64,000 nt of DNA from positions 760,954 through 824,953 of the forward strand of contig NW_003207677.1 of NCBI RefSeq assembly GCF_000006405.1. The letters run 5' to 3'. The translations under genes were made by a program, and so were the position numbers. The stretch is from Perkinsus marinus ATCC 50983 (taxonomy: Eukaryota > Perkinsozoa > Perkinsida > Perkinsidae). Below, in pieces: positions 9,577 through 22,127 of the stretch. Below the pieces are notes generated by a model. It was not told the origin of the DNA. It searched no databases and worked only from the letters and a program-made list of their open reading frames with translations. Position 1 is the first letter of the stretch, and each line of letters begins with the position of its first letter.

Positions 9577-11645
9577 ATGACCACTGCTCGAGGACTTTTG
9601 AGATGGACAGGACGTCCCCTGCTTCACCGAAGCGCCGCTTCTATGGCACGGAAAGCCGGCTCAGAGCAACTGAACCCAACTGTGGAAGATACAACAGTCG
9701 TAACCAATAGAGAACTCATAAGTCGCCTCCTGAACAAAATCAAGAGTATGACGGCGAGGTGAGGATCCCCCTTGAACGAACCGTGACGAGTGCGTTGCTG
9801 CAGAAATCACGACCCCTCTAAAGTGGCATGGACTCGAACCCTCGAAGGCTTCATGGTCAGGCCTAACTAAAACTGTGAGTAACTGCATCGTTTTTCTACC
9901 AGGTGAGTACTGACGACGCAGGCAATACTGACGCTCCTGAGGAGGACTTGCGGCCGCTTTTGTCTCGAATGACGGTATGGGACCTCGTGGAGGTCCTCGA
10001 TATCATGGCTACTCATTCACAGTGCAACGCTCAAGTGAAGAGGTGAAATTCCACTGATGATGGTAGAGTTCCCAGCAGGTCCCGTCAGGTACCATATTTT
10101 TCTTACGAAATTTGCCGAAAGGCTCCTGGACCTCCATAGCAGGGCACGGAGTTATACTGCTAATGGCAACGCTCTCGGCTCATCCTCGACTGCGCTATCC
10201 AGACCACGGGAAAGTGAGCGCCGCCCTGGACTTGAGTCTGAATTCGTTATTGTCAGCTTTCACCCCTGACATTTGTGTTGCGGCCTGCCATGCATTGGTC
10301 ATAATTGGAATACACGTGGGCGGTCGTCGTCTTTGACGGAGCTCAGCTCCATCACGACTCAGGTCCGAGATACGCTGAATATGACGTCATTTGGCAGTGA
10401 CCCCGAGGGGAAGTACCAAAAGGCTCAACGAGCGGCTGCCGGTCTTTACGTCTCGCTCCTCCCAGTATGGCTGACCACTCGTCGTCTGCAGTGTTGAATT
10501 TGATATTCAGATGGCCCTTAGCTGTTCGGTCAGCCCTACGAAGGCATCAACCGTCAAAGGGAGGAGGAGGTCTTCAATACGTCCTCAGTCGGAGACCCGT
10601 CCCTCTCTGTCTGCTCATGGAAAGCGGCGCTTGTTGTGGGGTCCAACACTGACTGCGTCTCGTGGACCCGTCCTGCAGATACACCATAGCATTGCTGGCT
10701 TTACAGCCAGAGTTACCTCCAGCGGTGCTGACAACCATAACGAGTGAAGACCTGAAAGAGCTCGCCCGATGGTGCCTGTATGATTTGGTGAGGGACGATG
10801 ATGTCAGGATGAAAGCCAACACGGTAACGCCCTTCTCCTGGACTCATTTTAGTGTACATACACTCAGATATTCTCCCTTGGTGTTCTCTCAAGACTTCAA
10901 CTAATACCGCAAGAGTATCCCCACCAGCAGTGGCCAGACAAGACCGTCGAAGTAGCAGAACTTCTAGTTGCTAGTGATAGTGATGTTGTTCAGTTGTCTA
11001 TAGCCGTCAGGAGGAGCGTATCGGAACTCGACGTGTCTCGCAGTCTCGAGATATCAGCACAGCCGCGTCACGACAACTACCAACTCGACCGCCAAGTGAA
11101 AGTGGTAGGTCCTGTCGGACCACACTCACTTCGGACTCCCCCCCCACTACTTCCCTTAGGTCGATCTTGTACGGCTTTCCATGGGCTTAGAGCTTTTGCG
11201 AATTCCCAGCGATACTTCTCTGGTTGTGGCAGTAGAGAAGGAAGTCAATAAGGCCGTGAAGGCATCCTCGTGTAAGGCCGCCGTCCGGGGTGGTCGGTGA
11301 TACTGTCACTCTCATCAGCTGCGGTCAGTGGAGCCGTACCGGCCCTCTGGTGGACCACTCAGATTGCACGTCGGACTCGATATCATACTCTACCGTTATG
11401 GCATAGACAATGTCTTAATGACATCGATCACCTCAAGAAGACCGATAGATGGAAAGTAGGCAGGGACGGACCCTCCCCCTCTACCAGAATTCCCTCAGGC
11501 GTCGTTAGCGCTCATTGCCACCCTTAATGCATTGGAGAGCCACGGTCAGCAGCAGCAGCGACAGCCTCTCTGGGATGAGGTTGATGCTGGATGTGAGGGA
11601 TATTTCAGCGAAGCCGACGTAGGGCGTCGTGGTTGTTATGTGTAG
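9577..11645 (+). CDS. Probable mitochondrial protein, multi-exon, family not identified
   Basis: The start MTTARGLLRWTGRPLLHRSA is Arg/Leu/Ser-rich and lacks acidic residues, like a mitochondrial presequence. Further exons read 'EEDLRPLLSRMTVWDLVEVL', 'LMATLSAHPRLRYPDHGK', 'LSAFTPDICVAACHALVI', 'LALQPELPPAVLTTIT' and a Gln-rich tail ending in 'GRRGCYV' and TAG at 11643. The repeated amphipathic helices suggest a helical-repeat organellar RNA-binding protein (heptatricopeptide or RAP-like), but no diagnostic motif was seen, so this is only a guess. The intron at about 9745-9921 contains a tRNA B-box fragment in reverse orientation. Exon borders are approximate. Confidence 0.5.
9830..9842 (-). 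other. B-box / tRNA T-arm fragment inside an intron (reverse)
   Basis: On the minus strand this reads GGGTTCGAGTCC, preceded by a CAT-containing loop flanked by AGGC/GCCT. That resembles the anticodon and T-arm region of a tRNA. It lies within an intron of the plus-strand gene 9577-11645. Confidence 0.5.
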
Positions 11646-12291
11646 TCGTATTGCTCTTTGTAGATGAACTTCCTTAATTACGTTCTATCACATAACTGCT
11701 ATCAAATGCGGCATCGAGAGCAGGTGTCTTGGGAAGTCGATATGATGGGCGTCAACAAGAGATACTTCAAGAACCCTCAAAGTGTGACGAAGCAGCACGG
11801 CTCGAATGATGATAATCCATGATGATCATGCTCAAAAAGTTTCCGTTCAGCGTTTCCCATCTGGTTCCGTTGAGTTCGCTGCGGTATGCCACAGTATTCC
11901 CATTTTACACACGAAGTATAGCACAGCGCTTGCAAAAACTTCTACATTTTCACCGTTTCCCTCGGAGATAACATCCCCTCGAGTGCTTCAGATGTTCTCT
12001 CACTCGTTGCGATCACGAGAAGAATCGTTTTGTCAATCAAAAAGAAGCCATTCCTTTTCGCTTTCAGAACAATTTTTCCCTAGTTCTCCTCGAAGTAACA
12101 AACGAGTTCAGCCGACAGGGCTTGTAGGGATCGAATTTGCCTCCCTCGTTCGAGATTACTCGTCAACGAAACACTTCTGGTGGAATAAATATCGCAGCAT
12201 GGAAACTATAAATGTCAGCTAACACGCGGAACAAATCGATGATGAGAATGTTTACAACTTGGAGGACGGAATCACCTAAAACAATATTCGT
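11646..12291. other. Intergenic, nothing recognised
   Basis: This lies between the 3' end of the plus-strand gene at 11645 and the 3' end of the minus-strand gene at 12292, a convergent arrangement. A 138-codon ORF (11806-12222) is Ser/Phe-rich without domain similarity. I see no RNA gene or repeat. Confidence 0.4.
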
Positions 12292-13670
<1,379 letters not shown>

Positions 13671-13751
13671 TCAGGTGAAGCACTCAGGATGCTGCTGGCG
13701 AGAACTCAACACGTTGAAGGAGTAGGAGCAACCATTATACCCTCAAAAATA

Positions 13752-14340
13752 TCATAGATCAGATAAGATCTCCAACAGTCTAACAGCTCTCGCTGCCAGT
13801 GTAATGGTAGTGACCATGAGCGACTAGTTGATGTACCTGTTGGGACCAATACGGGCACTTCTGAGGGAAGGGCCGCGTACTTCTTGCCAACTCCATATTT
13901 AGTGGGGCCGTAGAGACGATCAGCCTCCGCCAGACTCTTCCTCTGAGATGCCCACAGGGGACGGATTTGCTGAGGGGGGAGGGTGCAGGGAGAATCCTTC
14001 GCTGTGCGTTGAGTGATGTTGAGCTTACCCAGGCTCCGAAGAAAGCCCACCATAAGAAGTTGAAGCCACAGAACATGGCAAATCCGAACCATGGGTTGCG
14101 ATTCTGAGGACAAAACACCAGGAGAATCATGAGGTTGACCACAGAAGATACGAATTAGGTAAGGGCTCTTACTTGAGTGAAGAAGTCGATAAGCGGTTGA
14201 GGCTTGGGCATGTCACCGTAGTCCCCCGAGGTCAACTCTGGGTTGAGACCTCTTTCAAAGCTTGGGGTGTACTTCCAACGACGTGTCACCATAGAGGCCA
14301 TCATGGGCCTCCTCGAACATGCTGCCGCACGAGAGAGCAT
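13752..14340 (-). CDS. Small single-span membrane protein, probably mitochondrial
   Basis: Spliced from ATG at 14340 through three introns (GTAAGA..CCTCAG, GTAAGC..CCTCAG, GTACAT..GGCAG) to TGA at 13752, about 138 aa. The N-terminus MLSRAAACSRRPMMASMVTR is a strong mitochondrial presequence. A single transmembrane segment, 'WFGFAMFCGFNFLWWAFFGA', is followed by a basic-acidic tail ('LWASQRKSLAEADRLYGP'). Size and layout suit an accessory subunit of a respiratory complex or ATP synthase, many of which are lineage-specific in alveolates; this is inference. It lies 150 bp upstream of the nitronate monooxygenase-like gene on the same strand and 119 bp from a divergent start at 14460. Confidence 0.65.
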
Positions 14341-14459
14341 TACGATGTCAACCTGATTGTAATGGAGAACTGTTGAACGAGTATACACATCTTGCTAACT
14401 CGAGTAGACTTTTAATTCCTCAACGACATTTTATTAGCACATTTTGCTTTTCGTCAGCC

Positions 14460-14690
14460 ATGGGAGGTTGTTCTTCATCATCACCACAACACACCAGCCG
14501 GCATGTCGTTGACTGCCCTGAGTTCGAAACGGCTCTGGAGGATATGGTGAACCTCAAGTCGTATTTCACCTCTGTTGCTTTATACGCCCGAGGAGATCTC
14601 GAGCTCCCCTTTGCCCCCCATTGTAAGCCCTACGTAATCACCAACTTCCATTCGGTGACCTACAGGTGGCTGCGAGGACATCCCCACTAG
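14460..14690 (+). CDS. Short protein with myristoylation/palmitoylation start
   Basis: An ORF of 76 codons starting M-G-G-C-S-S-S-S-P, i.e. Gly2 (N-myristoyl site) followed by Cys4 (palmitoyl site) and Ser, a classic dual-acylation leader. The rest ('DCPEFETALEDMVNLKSYF') has no recognised domain. A GTAATC..CTACAG segment near the end could be a 32-nt intron, giving a slightly different C-terminus. It is transcribed divergently from the gene at 13752-14340 and shares the intervening 119 bp. Confidence 0.5.
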   Translation: MGGCSSSSPQHTSRHVVDCPEFETALEDMVNLKSYFTSVALYARGDLELPFAPHCKPYVITNFHSVTYRWLRGHPH

Positions 14691-15930
14691 ACTGAATAAC
14701 TCGATACCGGATGCCGGTACCGGAAGACTGGTGTGGCCCATCTCTGGGTCCGATCGATCTACCCAGGTATAATCTTCAAAAGCTCCAACATGACCTATTT
14801 ACTCGAGATGACTAACGACTCCGGGCTAGTGTATCAGAGAGCTCAGTCATACCGGTAACAACAATTAGACAAAAACGAGTCGAAAATGCGAGTCAGATTC
14901 TCGGTACCTCGTTTCCGCGTGGTATGCATTCTAAAGGGCCGTATTGATCCCAGTGAAGCTCTTCAGTACCTGTCGGGCAGTCTTAAGATGAAAGTTTTCG
15001 CGCTAGACGGCAGCTTGAGGCAAGACGTTTGTGATGGATGTTATTCCGGCTGTTAGATGCGATAATGAATTTCACGTTACTCTCAGACATCACGACTTCG
15101 CCGTCTCCTTTTTCGATCACCTCCGACTGCATTCTGATCCAAACACCACACGATTAGTTATTCATGCCAATGATCATGCAGAACCTCGTGACTTCATGGA
15201 AATACCGCAGTCTCCATCATGAATACGCGTACTTTAGTTCTAGTCTTTGTAAGCCGGTGAGAATTGCTGTTCGTATATGATTGCTCGGGAAACAATACGG
15301 TTGGGTGAACAGTCATGAGGGCATTCTAGCTGTGGCCTCTGCGTGGGTGTCATAGGTGACGAGATATTGAGGGAACCACGATACTCGTCGTAAGGATGCG
15401 ATCTTCAGAGTTACCATCTTGTGATGGCTGGGCAGCCTCCAAGCGATCACGCTCCATATCCTCGAAGTGATTGGTAGACGGATCATCCATACAGGATGTG
15501 TGCATCCTGTCTGCCTTGTACACTAGCCACATAGTGTAGCCCCCACCTCAACCTCCTTAACTACACAGTTGTACAACATGAATGGCGCAATTGTAAGCCT
15601 ATATTTAACTGAGGTTGTCCAAAGATTCCTTCCCCCTTATCGTAGTCGTCCTCATTCCTAAACTTCCGTAGCTTTCACGACCAATTTGTGTATGTTACGC
15701 TACCACCACTCAGGNNNNNNNNNNNNNNNNNNNNNNNNNNNNNNNNNNNNNNNNNNNNNNNNNNNNNNNNNNNNNNNNNNNNNNNNNNNNNNNNNNNNNN
15801 NNNNNNNNNNNNNNACTGTGTAGATTCTCTTTTTTCCCGTTGTGTCGTCGTGACTACTCATATAACGCAATAGAGGGGAGTATTACATCGGCAACCGGTA
15901 ACATAGTATAATATTGTACTTGACAAAAAC
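14691..15930. other. Poorly resolved stretch with assembly gap
   Basis: It contains a 100-N gap (15715-15814) and several short ORFs. A plus-strand ORF from 14886 (MRVRFSVPRFRVVCILKGR) and a second at about 15031-15222 could be exons of one small gene but do not join cleanly. A minus-strand ORF at 15350-15532 may be an exon of a gene interrupted by the gap. There is an 8-bp inverted repeat at 15491-15510 (ACAGGATG tgtg CATCCTGT). Confidence 0.35.
15715..15814. other. Assembly gap (100 N)
   Basis: Exactly 100 N, the conventional placeholder for a scaffold gap of unknown size. Confidence 0.98.
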
Positions 15931-17476
15931 TTACTTCGTCACAAGATAGATGATAGAAGGGCCAGTAAGTACTCCTACTAACACTCCTAGAAGACCCAGA
16001 ATTATCGCCACTATGCGTCGGGTCTTTATCGACCATATACACGTATGGTAGTCCGATCTCCGTGGGAGCAGTGGTTCTCTCTTGCGCGTGGCATCCAACT
16101 TAGCTGATGCCCACATGCAGATAGCTGGAAACCACTGGACCGTGAGAATGGAACATATAGCAGAAATGATGGATACAGCTTCAACCAGGGAATTGAACCA
16201 GAGGAAAAGACAATAAGAAATGATAATAATAGCAGATGTGGCCAGCCAGTTGAGTTGCTCCGGAACGTTCAACCTCGTATCAACGATCTGTCGCAATGGA
16301 TGGAGCAAAAGCGGCGTCTTGGTGATATTCACGACGACAATGAGGACACGACACGTGTCGAAAAGTAGCGTCCGTGGTAAGGCCATTAGAAGGTCAGGAA
16401 CCCTCCCATAGTAGAACAGAGGACTACAAGAAGCGCAAACCGCAAAGATGATGTACATCACGAACGCCCACGCGAGGGCGATGGCCAATAAAAGGGGCAT
16501 CTTAGGTCGATCAATGGGCTTCAGCTCACCGTGTAGGCATGGCAGATTGATGTGCATGATGAAAGAGAACACGCCAGCTGATGCTGCCTAAGAAACATAC
16601 ATCACATGAAAGAGGGGTAAAAAGTGTCACCTGCGAGAATGGAACCCACGACCTTGTGGTATCCACCTCCAGTGGTACAGGCTCCACATCCACGGAATCG
16701 AGCGGGTTGAAGATAACCGTGAAGACTACTGATACCCATATAAGTAACATAAGGCCAACACCGGTGTAGGAGGCGAACCTCACACCGTGCAGAGACCTAG
16801 GCAGCGACGCGGCCCATCCTACCAACGCTGCCATACCCCCCAGCAGCCACCGAGGGACTTTGGGGAAGTGCGAATGGAGCGAGTCGAAAGACACGACCAA
16901 TGTCATACTGATGACCTGAAGACAATTTTCTCACTTCCGGCCAGAATGTGAAAGTGTTCCCAAGATTACCCCAAAAAGCACAACCGCCAGGACAATGTCG
17001 ATGGCCAGAGACATGGTGCGGCCCTTGAAGAGGCGAGTGGCTAGAGCGTAGTAGCTGTACTCCTCCAGATAGCCCGACAAAACCATCGTAAGGACGTACC
17101 TACAATTAGCGTCGAATCGCAGCGATGGGGACGTGGGTACGCTGAGAGGTAGGAGGCCAGGACGGCTCCTATGAAAATGATGGATCCTGTGAGGTAACCA
17201 ACAACCCCGAAAACATAGGGCAGCGCGAACATTCCTGAATCACAGAGATGGCCACTGTAGACGTAACGCGAGGCAGTACCAAGGCCAACCATTGTGTTAA
17301 CGATGTTGAAGACCGTGCTGAGAGGAGTCGAGTAACCATGGCCCTCTAGGGTAGTCTGAAAGGGATCCAATGAGATGGTTGTATTATCAGGAGGCCCTCA
17401 CAAGGTTCTTCATGGCCGCCGACTCATAGGAAGGCAGCTCCTGTGGGGCGAGGAACGGACTGGTCTCAACACCCAT
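15931..17476 (-). CDS. Amino acid/auxin permease family (AAAP, SLC38-like) transporter
   Basis: Starts MGVETSPFLAPQELPSYESA at 17476. The first membrane segment carries the AAAP hallmark 'STVFNIVNTMVGLG' followed, after a 47-nt intron, by 'MFALPYVFGVVGYLTG'. Later exons give 'SAYVLTMVLSGYLEEYSYYA', 'SAGVFSFIMHINLPCLHGEL' (the conserved helix 6-7 region), 'KTPLLLHPLRQIVD' and two terminal hydrophobic helices ending in 'GPSIIYLVTK'. About ten membrane segments can be counted. Five short introns are supported by family alignment. A stop at 15931 is assumed; a GTAAGT there could alternatively be a splice donor, adding a final exon. Predicted role: secondary uptake or vacuolar/plasma-membrane transport of amino acids; substrate unknown. 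It starts 94 bp downstream of the NIP7 stop. Confidence 0.88.
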
Positions 17477-17569
17477 TGTTAAAACCTCCTAAAGACCCAT
17501 CCAGATTGTCAACAAATCAACACCGCCTCAAGTGGTCGAGAAACGTTAAGGATGATGGTACTATGTCGA

Positions 17570-18302
17570 CTATACAAGGTTAGCCTCTTCACGAAGATAC
17601 TCTCCAATATCCGATTGATGGTAACTGAATGGTGGTCGTCAAGTCCCAGTCTCCATGGTCACCAACGCTTACACAACGATCTGTTCCGGTCCGGCCGTAC
17701 GGCACTCGCCAACGCTCTTCGCACTAACACCAAACCCCAGCGGCACATCTTGTTCATTTAGTATCACCACCCCAGTGTTAGCAGGCGTATCCTCAGTCAC
17801 CCGTCGGAGGTGGGCCTGAGACGATTCCATTTTAGCGCGCGCCAGAGGACCCTTATTACCTTCACGACGTGGTTGCCATATACGTAACTCTGCTCACCAG
17901 CAGGCTTCACCCAAATTTTATGCTAATAAAAATTAAATATCTTTCGAGAAAGGCGAACAACGCATCTTACCGTAGCCAGCTTGGCGAGGTAGTCCAAACA
18001 GGTGATGTGAAGTCGGAATTTCCTAGAGTGTGTGAACTTGCCAAAGCACACACCGGCCGACAACAGGCATTTCCTCGGTATGTGCTGAGCTTTACGCAGG
18101 AGATTCTCAGACATGTAGAAAACCCTAAGCGTGATAGTCCCATGGTCCATCACCCGAAGTGGTAGTATTACCGGTCCTTATGGAGTCTAAAGACGTAGTT
18201 TTCACCATCGGCCCTGTCGACCAGCAGCTGGAGATTCGAACCAAGGAATTTCTTCAGCTTCTCGAACACTTGTCTGGTCTCGTCCTCTGTGAGGGCTCTC
18301 AT
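17570..18302 (-). CDS. NIP7: 60S ribosome biogenesis factor NIP7
   Basis: Five exons splice to a complete protein of the usual length (about 180 aa): '[20 protein letters not shown]', '[20 protein letters not shown]', '[15 protein letters not shown]', '[20 protein letters not shown]', '[20 protein letters not shown]', '[20 protein letters not shown]', '[18 protein letters not shown]', and the PUA-domain end '[17 protein letters not shown]' before TAG. The order and spacing match eukaryotic NIP7, a nucleolar protein with a C-terminal PUA domain needed for 27S pre-rRNA processing. Introns are 40-50 nt GT-AG. One apparent difference from typical homologues is a shortened LKSGLGRIT segment between exons 3 and 4. 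Confidence 0.93.
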
Positions 18303-18667
18303 GTAACACGTGTGGAACTGCTGAGAAGTACTCCGCCGACCCAAACTACAACACAAGTGGACCTTTACAGAGAATCAGTTCGATAACTACAAACCTTGCT
18401 ATGAACTATCACCAGTGGCCAACACGTCCGGGAGGCCTCGGCTAGACGGGTGACTGATCTCCGATAGAAAAAACGTCATCTGCGAGCTACGAATGAGTAC
18501 ACCATATAAATAGATAGTGGCAGTAACCTCATCATAACCATGACCTCCAGAAGCCCTCACAGTGGCTAAGGGTGGCCCTAGGGGAAAAATGTATTCAAAC
18601 AAGGACGGGCCTGAGACCAAGTGTAGGCCTTTACCGTGAAGACTCAGGTCCTAGTTATCTAAAGCAA

Positions 18668-19207
18668 TCACCAATCATCGTCATCTTCAATAACTACAGT
18701 TTCCTCTATTATAGTAGGGCCTTCATCGATGTACATCGGTGGTTCCTCGACGATCACAGTGCTCGAGGGTTGCTCCATGGCGCTTCCCAACATCATACCT
18801 CCTAGGAAGCCAGCAGTACCAGCCAACATAGCAGTGCCAAGACCAACATCTGCCTGGGCCGGGGCTGAGTTCACAACGGTGGTATTAGTAGTAGTGGTGT
18901 GCGTCGTCTCCACCACCTGGTTTGGGGCCATGGGCTGCTGCTGCTGGCCCTGGGCTAGTGGATAGTAGCGACCATCAGAACCAAGGACCGCGACGCGACC
19001 ATCAGGCAAGACGATTTGGTGGGGTTGGGCTACAGGGAGTGGTCCAACGGGTTTGTAATCGTTCATGGGTGGCTGAGGAGCGTAGGTGTAGTTTTGGGGA
19101 GCCTGAGGGGCTGCATACATGCTACGGGTGACCGTTGTAGTGGTGGCGGGCGGAGGCATCGTTGTGGTCGCGACAGGACCATCCAAACAGCCACACATAT
19201 TTCCCAT
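18668..19207 (-). CDS. Dual-acylated low-complexity protein with acidic tail
   Basis: I choose the ATG at 19207 because it gives MGNMCGC, an N-myristoylation site (Gly2) with adjacent palmitoylatable Cys5 and Cys7; an upstream in-frame ATG at 19237 would bury it. The 179-aa protein has a Thr/Pro-rich stretch, a 'QIVLPDGRVAVLGSDGRYYP' segment, a Gln run, a Gly/Ala-rich hydrophobic segment ('GTAGFLGGMMLGSAM') and an acidic end 'VVIEDDDDW'. The composition suggests a peripheral membrane protein facing the cytosol. No enzyme motif. Single exon. Confidence 0.7.
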   Translation of the reverse strand: MGNMCGCLDGPVATTTMPPPATTTTVTRSMYAAPQAPQNYTYAPQPPMNDYKPVGPLPVAQPHQIVLPDGRVAVLGSDGRYYPLAQGQQQQPMAPNQVVETTHTTTTNTTVVNSAPAQADVGLGTAMLAGTAGFLGGMMLGSAMEQPSSTVIVEEPPMYIDEGPTIIEETVVIEDDDDW

Positions 19208-20414
19208 TGAGTTTTTGAACTGGGAAAATAACAGCAACAGGAAAAAACTGAGATTGAATGAAATTTACGGTTAGAAGTTATACACCAAGCCTCTGGGAGG
19301 TCTGATCTCGAAGAAAAAAAGACAATTCCCCTTACACGTACCACTTCATGAGAAGATCCTACAAGAGAAAGTGCAGACGATCCCCTGTGTTAAAAGGAGA
19401 TGCTTACAGGTCACCTAATGCGGCCCGAGGTGACTCGGGTACTCCAATGACAATAGGGTTGTGAAGTATACAGCGCATAATACTATCCAGTATATAGTTG
19501 CCGTTTGATCTATGCAGCAGATGGCGGGTCGCTTCAAGTACAGGGTTGGGGTAAAGTAAGACCGTCACAGGGTGTCAAGAACACCATGGAAGAGTTTGTG
19601 GCACGTCACCCGACGAGCACGCACAATCCTTGTCGGTCTTTTTGGCCCGCCACGGATATTCTCGCGGTTGCATCAGAATGCACCTGTTAAAGCAAGGCGT
19701 CTTAACCCTCAAAGGAACTCTAAAGGCTCGCAGAGACTAGGGTCATCTGTAGCAGAAGTCACGCTGATGGGTGCTTCAATAGTCCAAACATTCTAGGAGA
19801 AAGTGCTCGGCAATTGACAGAGTGTTCTTTCTAGTGGACTGGGTTACGGGGACAGACGGTCTGTCACAGACCCATGTGGGGTGAGAGCCGCTGGTACGGC
19901 ACCAGGGCACCGAGACTTGAGAGTAGGGGCCTGCAAGTCTTCGGTTCTCTGAGAGGACTCCTCTCCACACCACCTAGTCGACTAACTCAGTTGATAGTTT
20001 CGTGGATCTATATAGAGGTTCAGTTGAACTGGAGAATCACTACACCTTTTAACCATCTATACCTTTCAGAAATCTTTTTGGCGGATTAGGCTATCAATTC
20101 AGCTGATAAGAAAGTCACCTTCGCGGACAGGGACATCAATTTAGCGATGAAGGTTGAATAGGGAAATCAATTTCGCGAATAAAGACATCAATTTCATGAT
20201 TAAGGAATGCAACTTCACGAGCAAGGACATCAATTTCGGGTTAGAGCTCTGATGATGACAATTTACGATGTGCAGCTCTATAAGCCATTCCAGGGTGATA
20301 GCGCAACCCCACACGAGGCTCAGAAACCATATTAATAGTTCATTGCATCTATTCGGCATGCCATGACTGACATAGAAATATATAAAAAATCTCAACGTCA
20401 GAACTGAATCGCCC

Positions 20415-20760
20415 TCCGTTCCAAGGCAGGCGCGTAGTATGCGGCGCAGTTGTTGACGATTGATTTGAATCCCGAACGTCATGAGGACTTCTGCAGCAAG
20501 AGTCTTCAATGTGGTGAAGGGGTCGTCCGAGATCCACTCCTCAATCAAATCGATGTGCTCCTCGTTGAGTTTGATGTGTGTGGCACCACCACGGGGTTTG
20601 TTTTTTGGCGACGGCCGTCGGACCCACCCCCGAGCTGTGCTCACAGCGGTGCCGTTGGAACGAGCCACCGCCGCTCAGTCGCCATCATTGGTGGCCGCCT
20701 CACGAACTCGTCGACGGGCAGATTCTTGTGGCTTCTTTTAGGGATATCGGCGACCAGCAG
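20415..20760 (-). mobile_element. Transposase helix-turn-helix relic (Tc1/IS630-like)
   Basis: The minus strand reads 'RGGATHIKLNEEHIDLIEEW' followed by 'DDPFTTLKTLAAEVLMTFG' and 'INRQQLRRILRACLG'. This is the winged helix-turn-helix arrangement of Tc1/mariner-IS630 transposases, where 'T-x-x-x-L-A' and 'S/N-x-x-x-L-x-R-x-L' helices bind the terminal repeat. Upstream sequence ('DIPKRSHKN') in another frame resembles the first helix-turn-helix. No DDE catalytic domain follows; the frame runs into repetitive sequence. It is probably an inactive fragment. Confidence 0.55.
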
Positions 20761-21292
20761 GAGGAGGGGTAACGGCCGCAACGGCACCACCAAGGCCGAT
20801 ATCGGCGAGATCATGGACAGGAGTGTGGTCAGGAGATATGAGGGGGTGAGCGGGAGCAGCGGCCGCATGGATGGGTGTCGCAGGGGCTTGGTTCTGCATG
20901 ATGCCTACGGACGAGTGACACGGTCAACAAAACACGAGAACAAAATCACCATGAGAGTACTGGCATGACTGCCCCGCAAACACGAAATCGAAGTTCCGAA
21001 CGACGAAGTCGATTTTCCTAAAGGGACGAAATCGAAGGTCTGAAGGTGTACTCGACGAAATTGAAAGTTCTATGACAAACTCGAAGGTTCGAAAGTCGAA
21101 ATTGAGAGTTCTATTAACACGAGAACTTCCTACCGACTTCGGACGAACTTGAATGTTCTATGACGATGTTGAAAGTTCTAATTGCGAATATGATCTACCC
21201 GTTTCGCATTCGTACCTCCAACTTCGGCGTCCCGACGAAATTGATGGTCCCAAAGACGAACTAGATGTTTAAAAGGTGTAGAACCTGAGTAA

Positions 21293-21544
21293 ACAGAAGC
21301 CTTACACCTTACAGAAGCCTTACACTTTACAGAAGCCTTACATTTTACAGGAGCCTTACACCTTACAGGAGCCTTACACTTTACAGGAGCCTTACACTTT
21401 ACAGGAGCCTTACACTTTACAGGAGCCTTACACTTTACAGAAGCCTTACACTTTACAGAAGCCTTACACTTTACAGAAGCCTTACACTTTACAGAAGCCT
21501 TACACTTTACAGAAGCCTTACACCTTACAGAAGCCTCGCACTTT
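21293..21544 (+). repeat. 18-bp tandem array, 14 units
   Basis: Fourteen head-to-tail copies of ACAGAAGCCTTACACTTT. Three units carry GAAGCC, the next five GGAGCC, the last six GAAGCC; some have CACCTT or CATTTT. The unit after 21544 is decayed. The block distribution of variants is what local amplification by slippage or unequal exchange would leave. Confidence 0.95.
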
Positions 21545-22127
21545 ACATGTGCCTACATCTACTCACATCTCTGTTGTCGGCGGCATCCCTCCAGCCAAGT
21601 CTGTATATGTCGGGCGCTAGCACTGAGAAGTATCTTAGATGGCAGTAGGAAAGATGCATGGCGTTATGATGGTCTGTCAAGATTTCAAATAGGCCGCATG
21701 TCCTTGTGGTAGAGAACTTTCAGGCGACTGATAATACGTTGCTTGATTCACAACATTCAAATCTCAGTGAAGTAATTGTGAATTGAAATTAGGCTCAGGA
21801 ATGTACTTATATGTGAGTTTTCCGAAGAGTTGTCAGCAAACGACCAATTTCGGCAGTGGACCGAACCAATGTCGGACTTGAATATAGAAAATGCTAGGTC
21901 ACAAAGGTGCCTCCTATTTTCCACCCGGCGAGTGTTAGTGCCGGGGGGCAAAGGCTGAGGAGGTTCCTCTTTGATGGTCCCTTTATCCGGACTGATCTGT
22001 GTGTGTGTGAGAAAATGTCCAAAAAAATAGCTTCGCTCCGCCTTTCATGTGAATTTACAATGCCAGCACTGTGCTAGTGTATGTAGTAGTGTAGTTATTG
22101 CTTGGTAGTTGACTTTTTGAGTAATAC

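Larger units (their letters stand above)
19208..22127. other. Repeat-rich intergenic region
   Basis: Nearly 3 kb with no intact gene. Contents: a decayed transposase helix-turn-helix (20415-20760, minus), degenerate ~20-24-bp repeats built on ACATCAATTTCGCG (20110-20250) and on GACGAAATCGAAGG (20985-21270), and an 18-bp tandem array (21293-21544). Confidence 0.6.

Noticed and set aside
11806-12222. 138-codon plus-strand ORF
   Set aside because: Ser/Phe-rich without domain; no exon context; consistent with chance in an intergenic stretch.
18399-18620. Minus-strand ORF upstream of NIP7
   Set aside because: Begins and ends without splice context or family similarity; could be a stray exon but not supportable.
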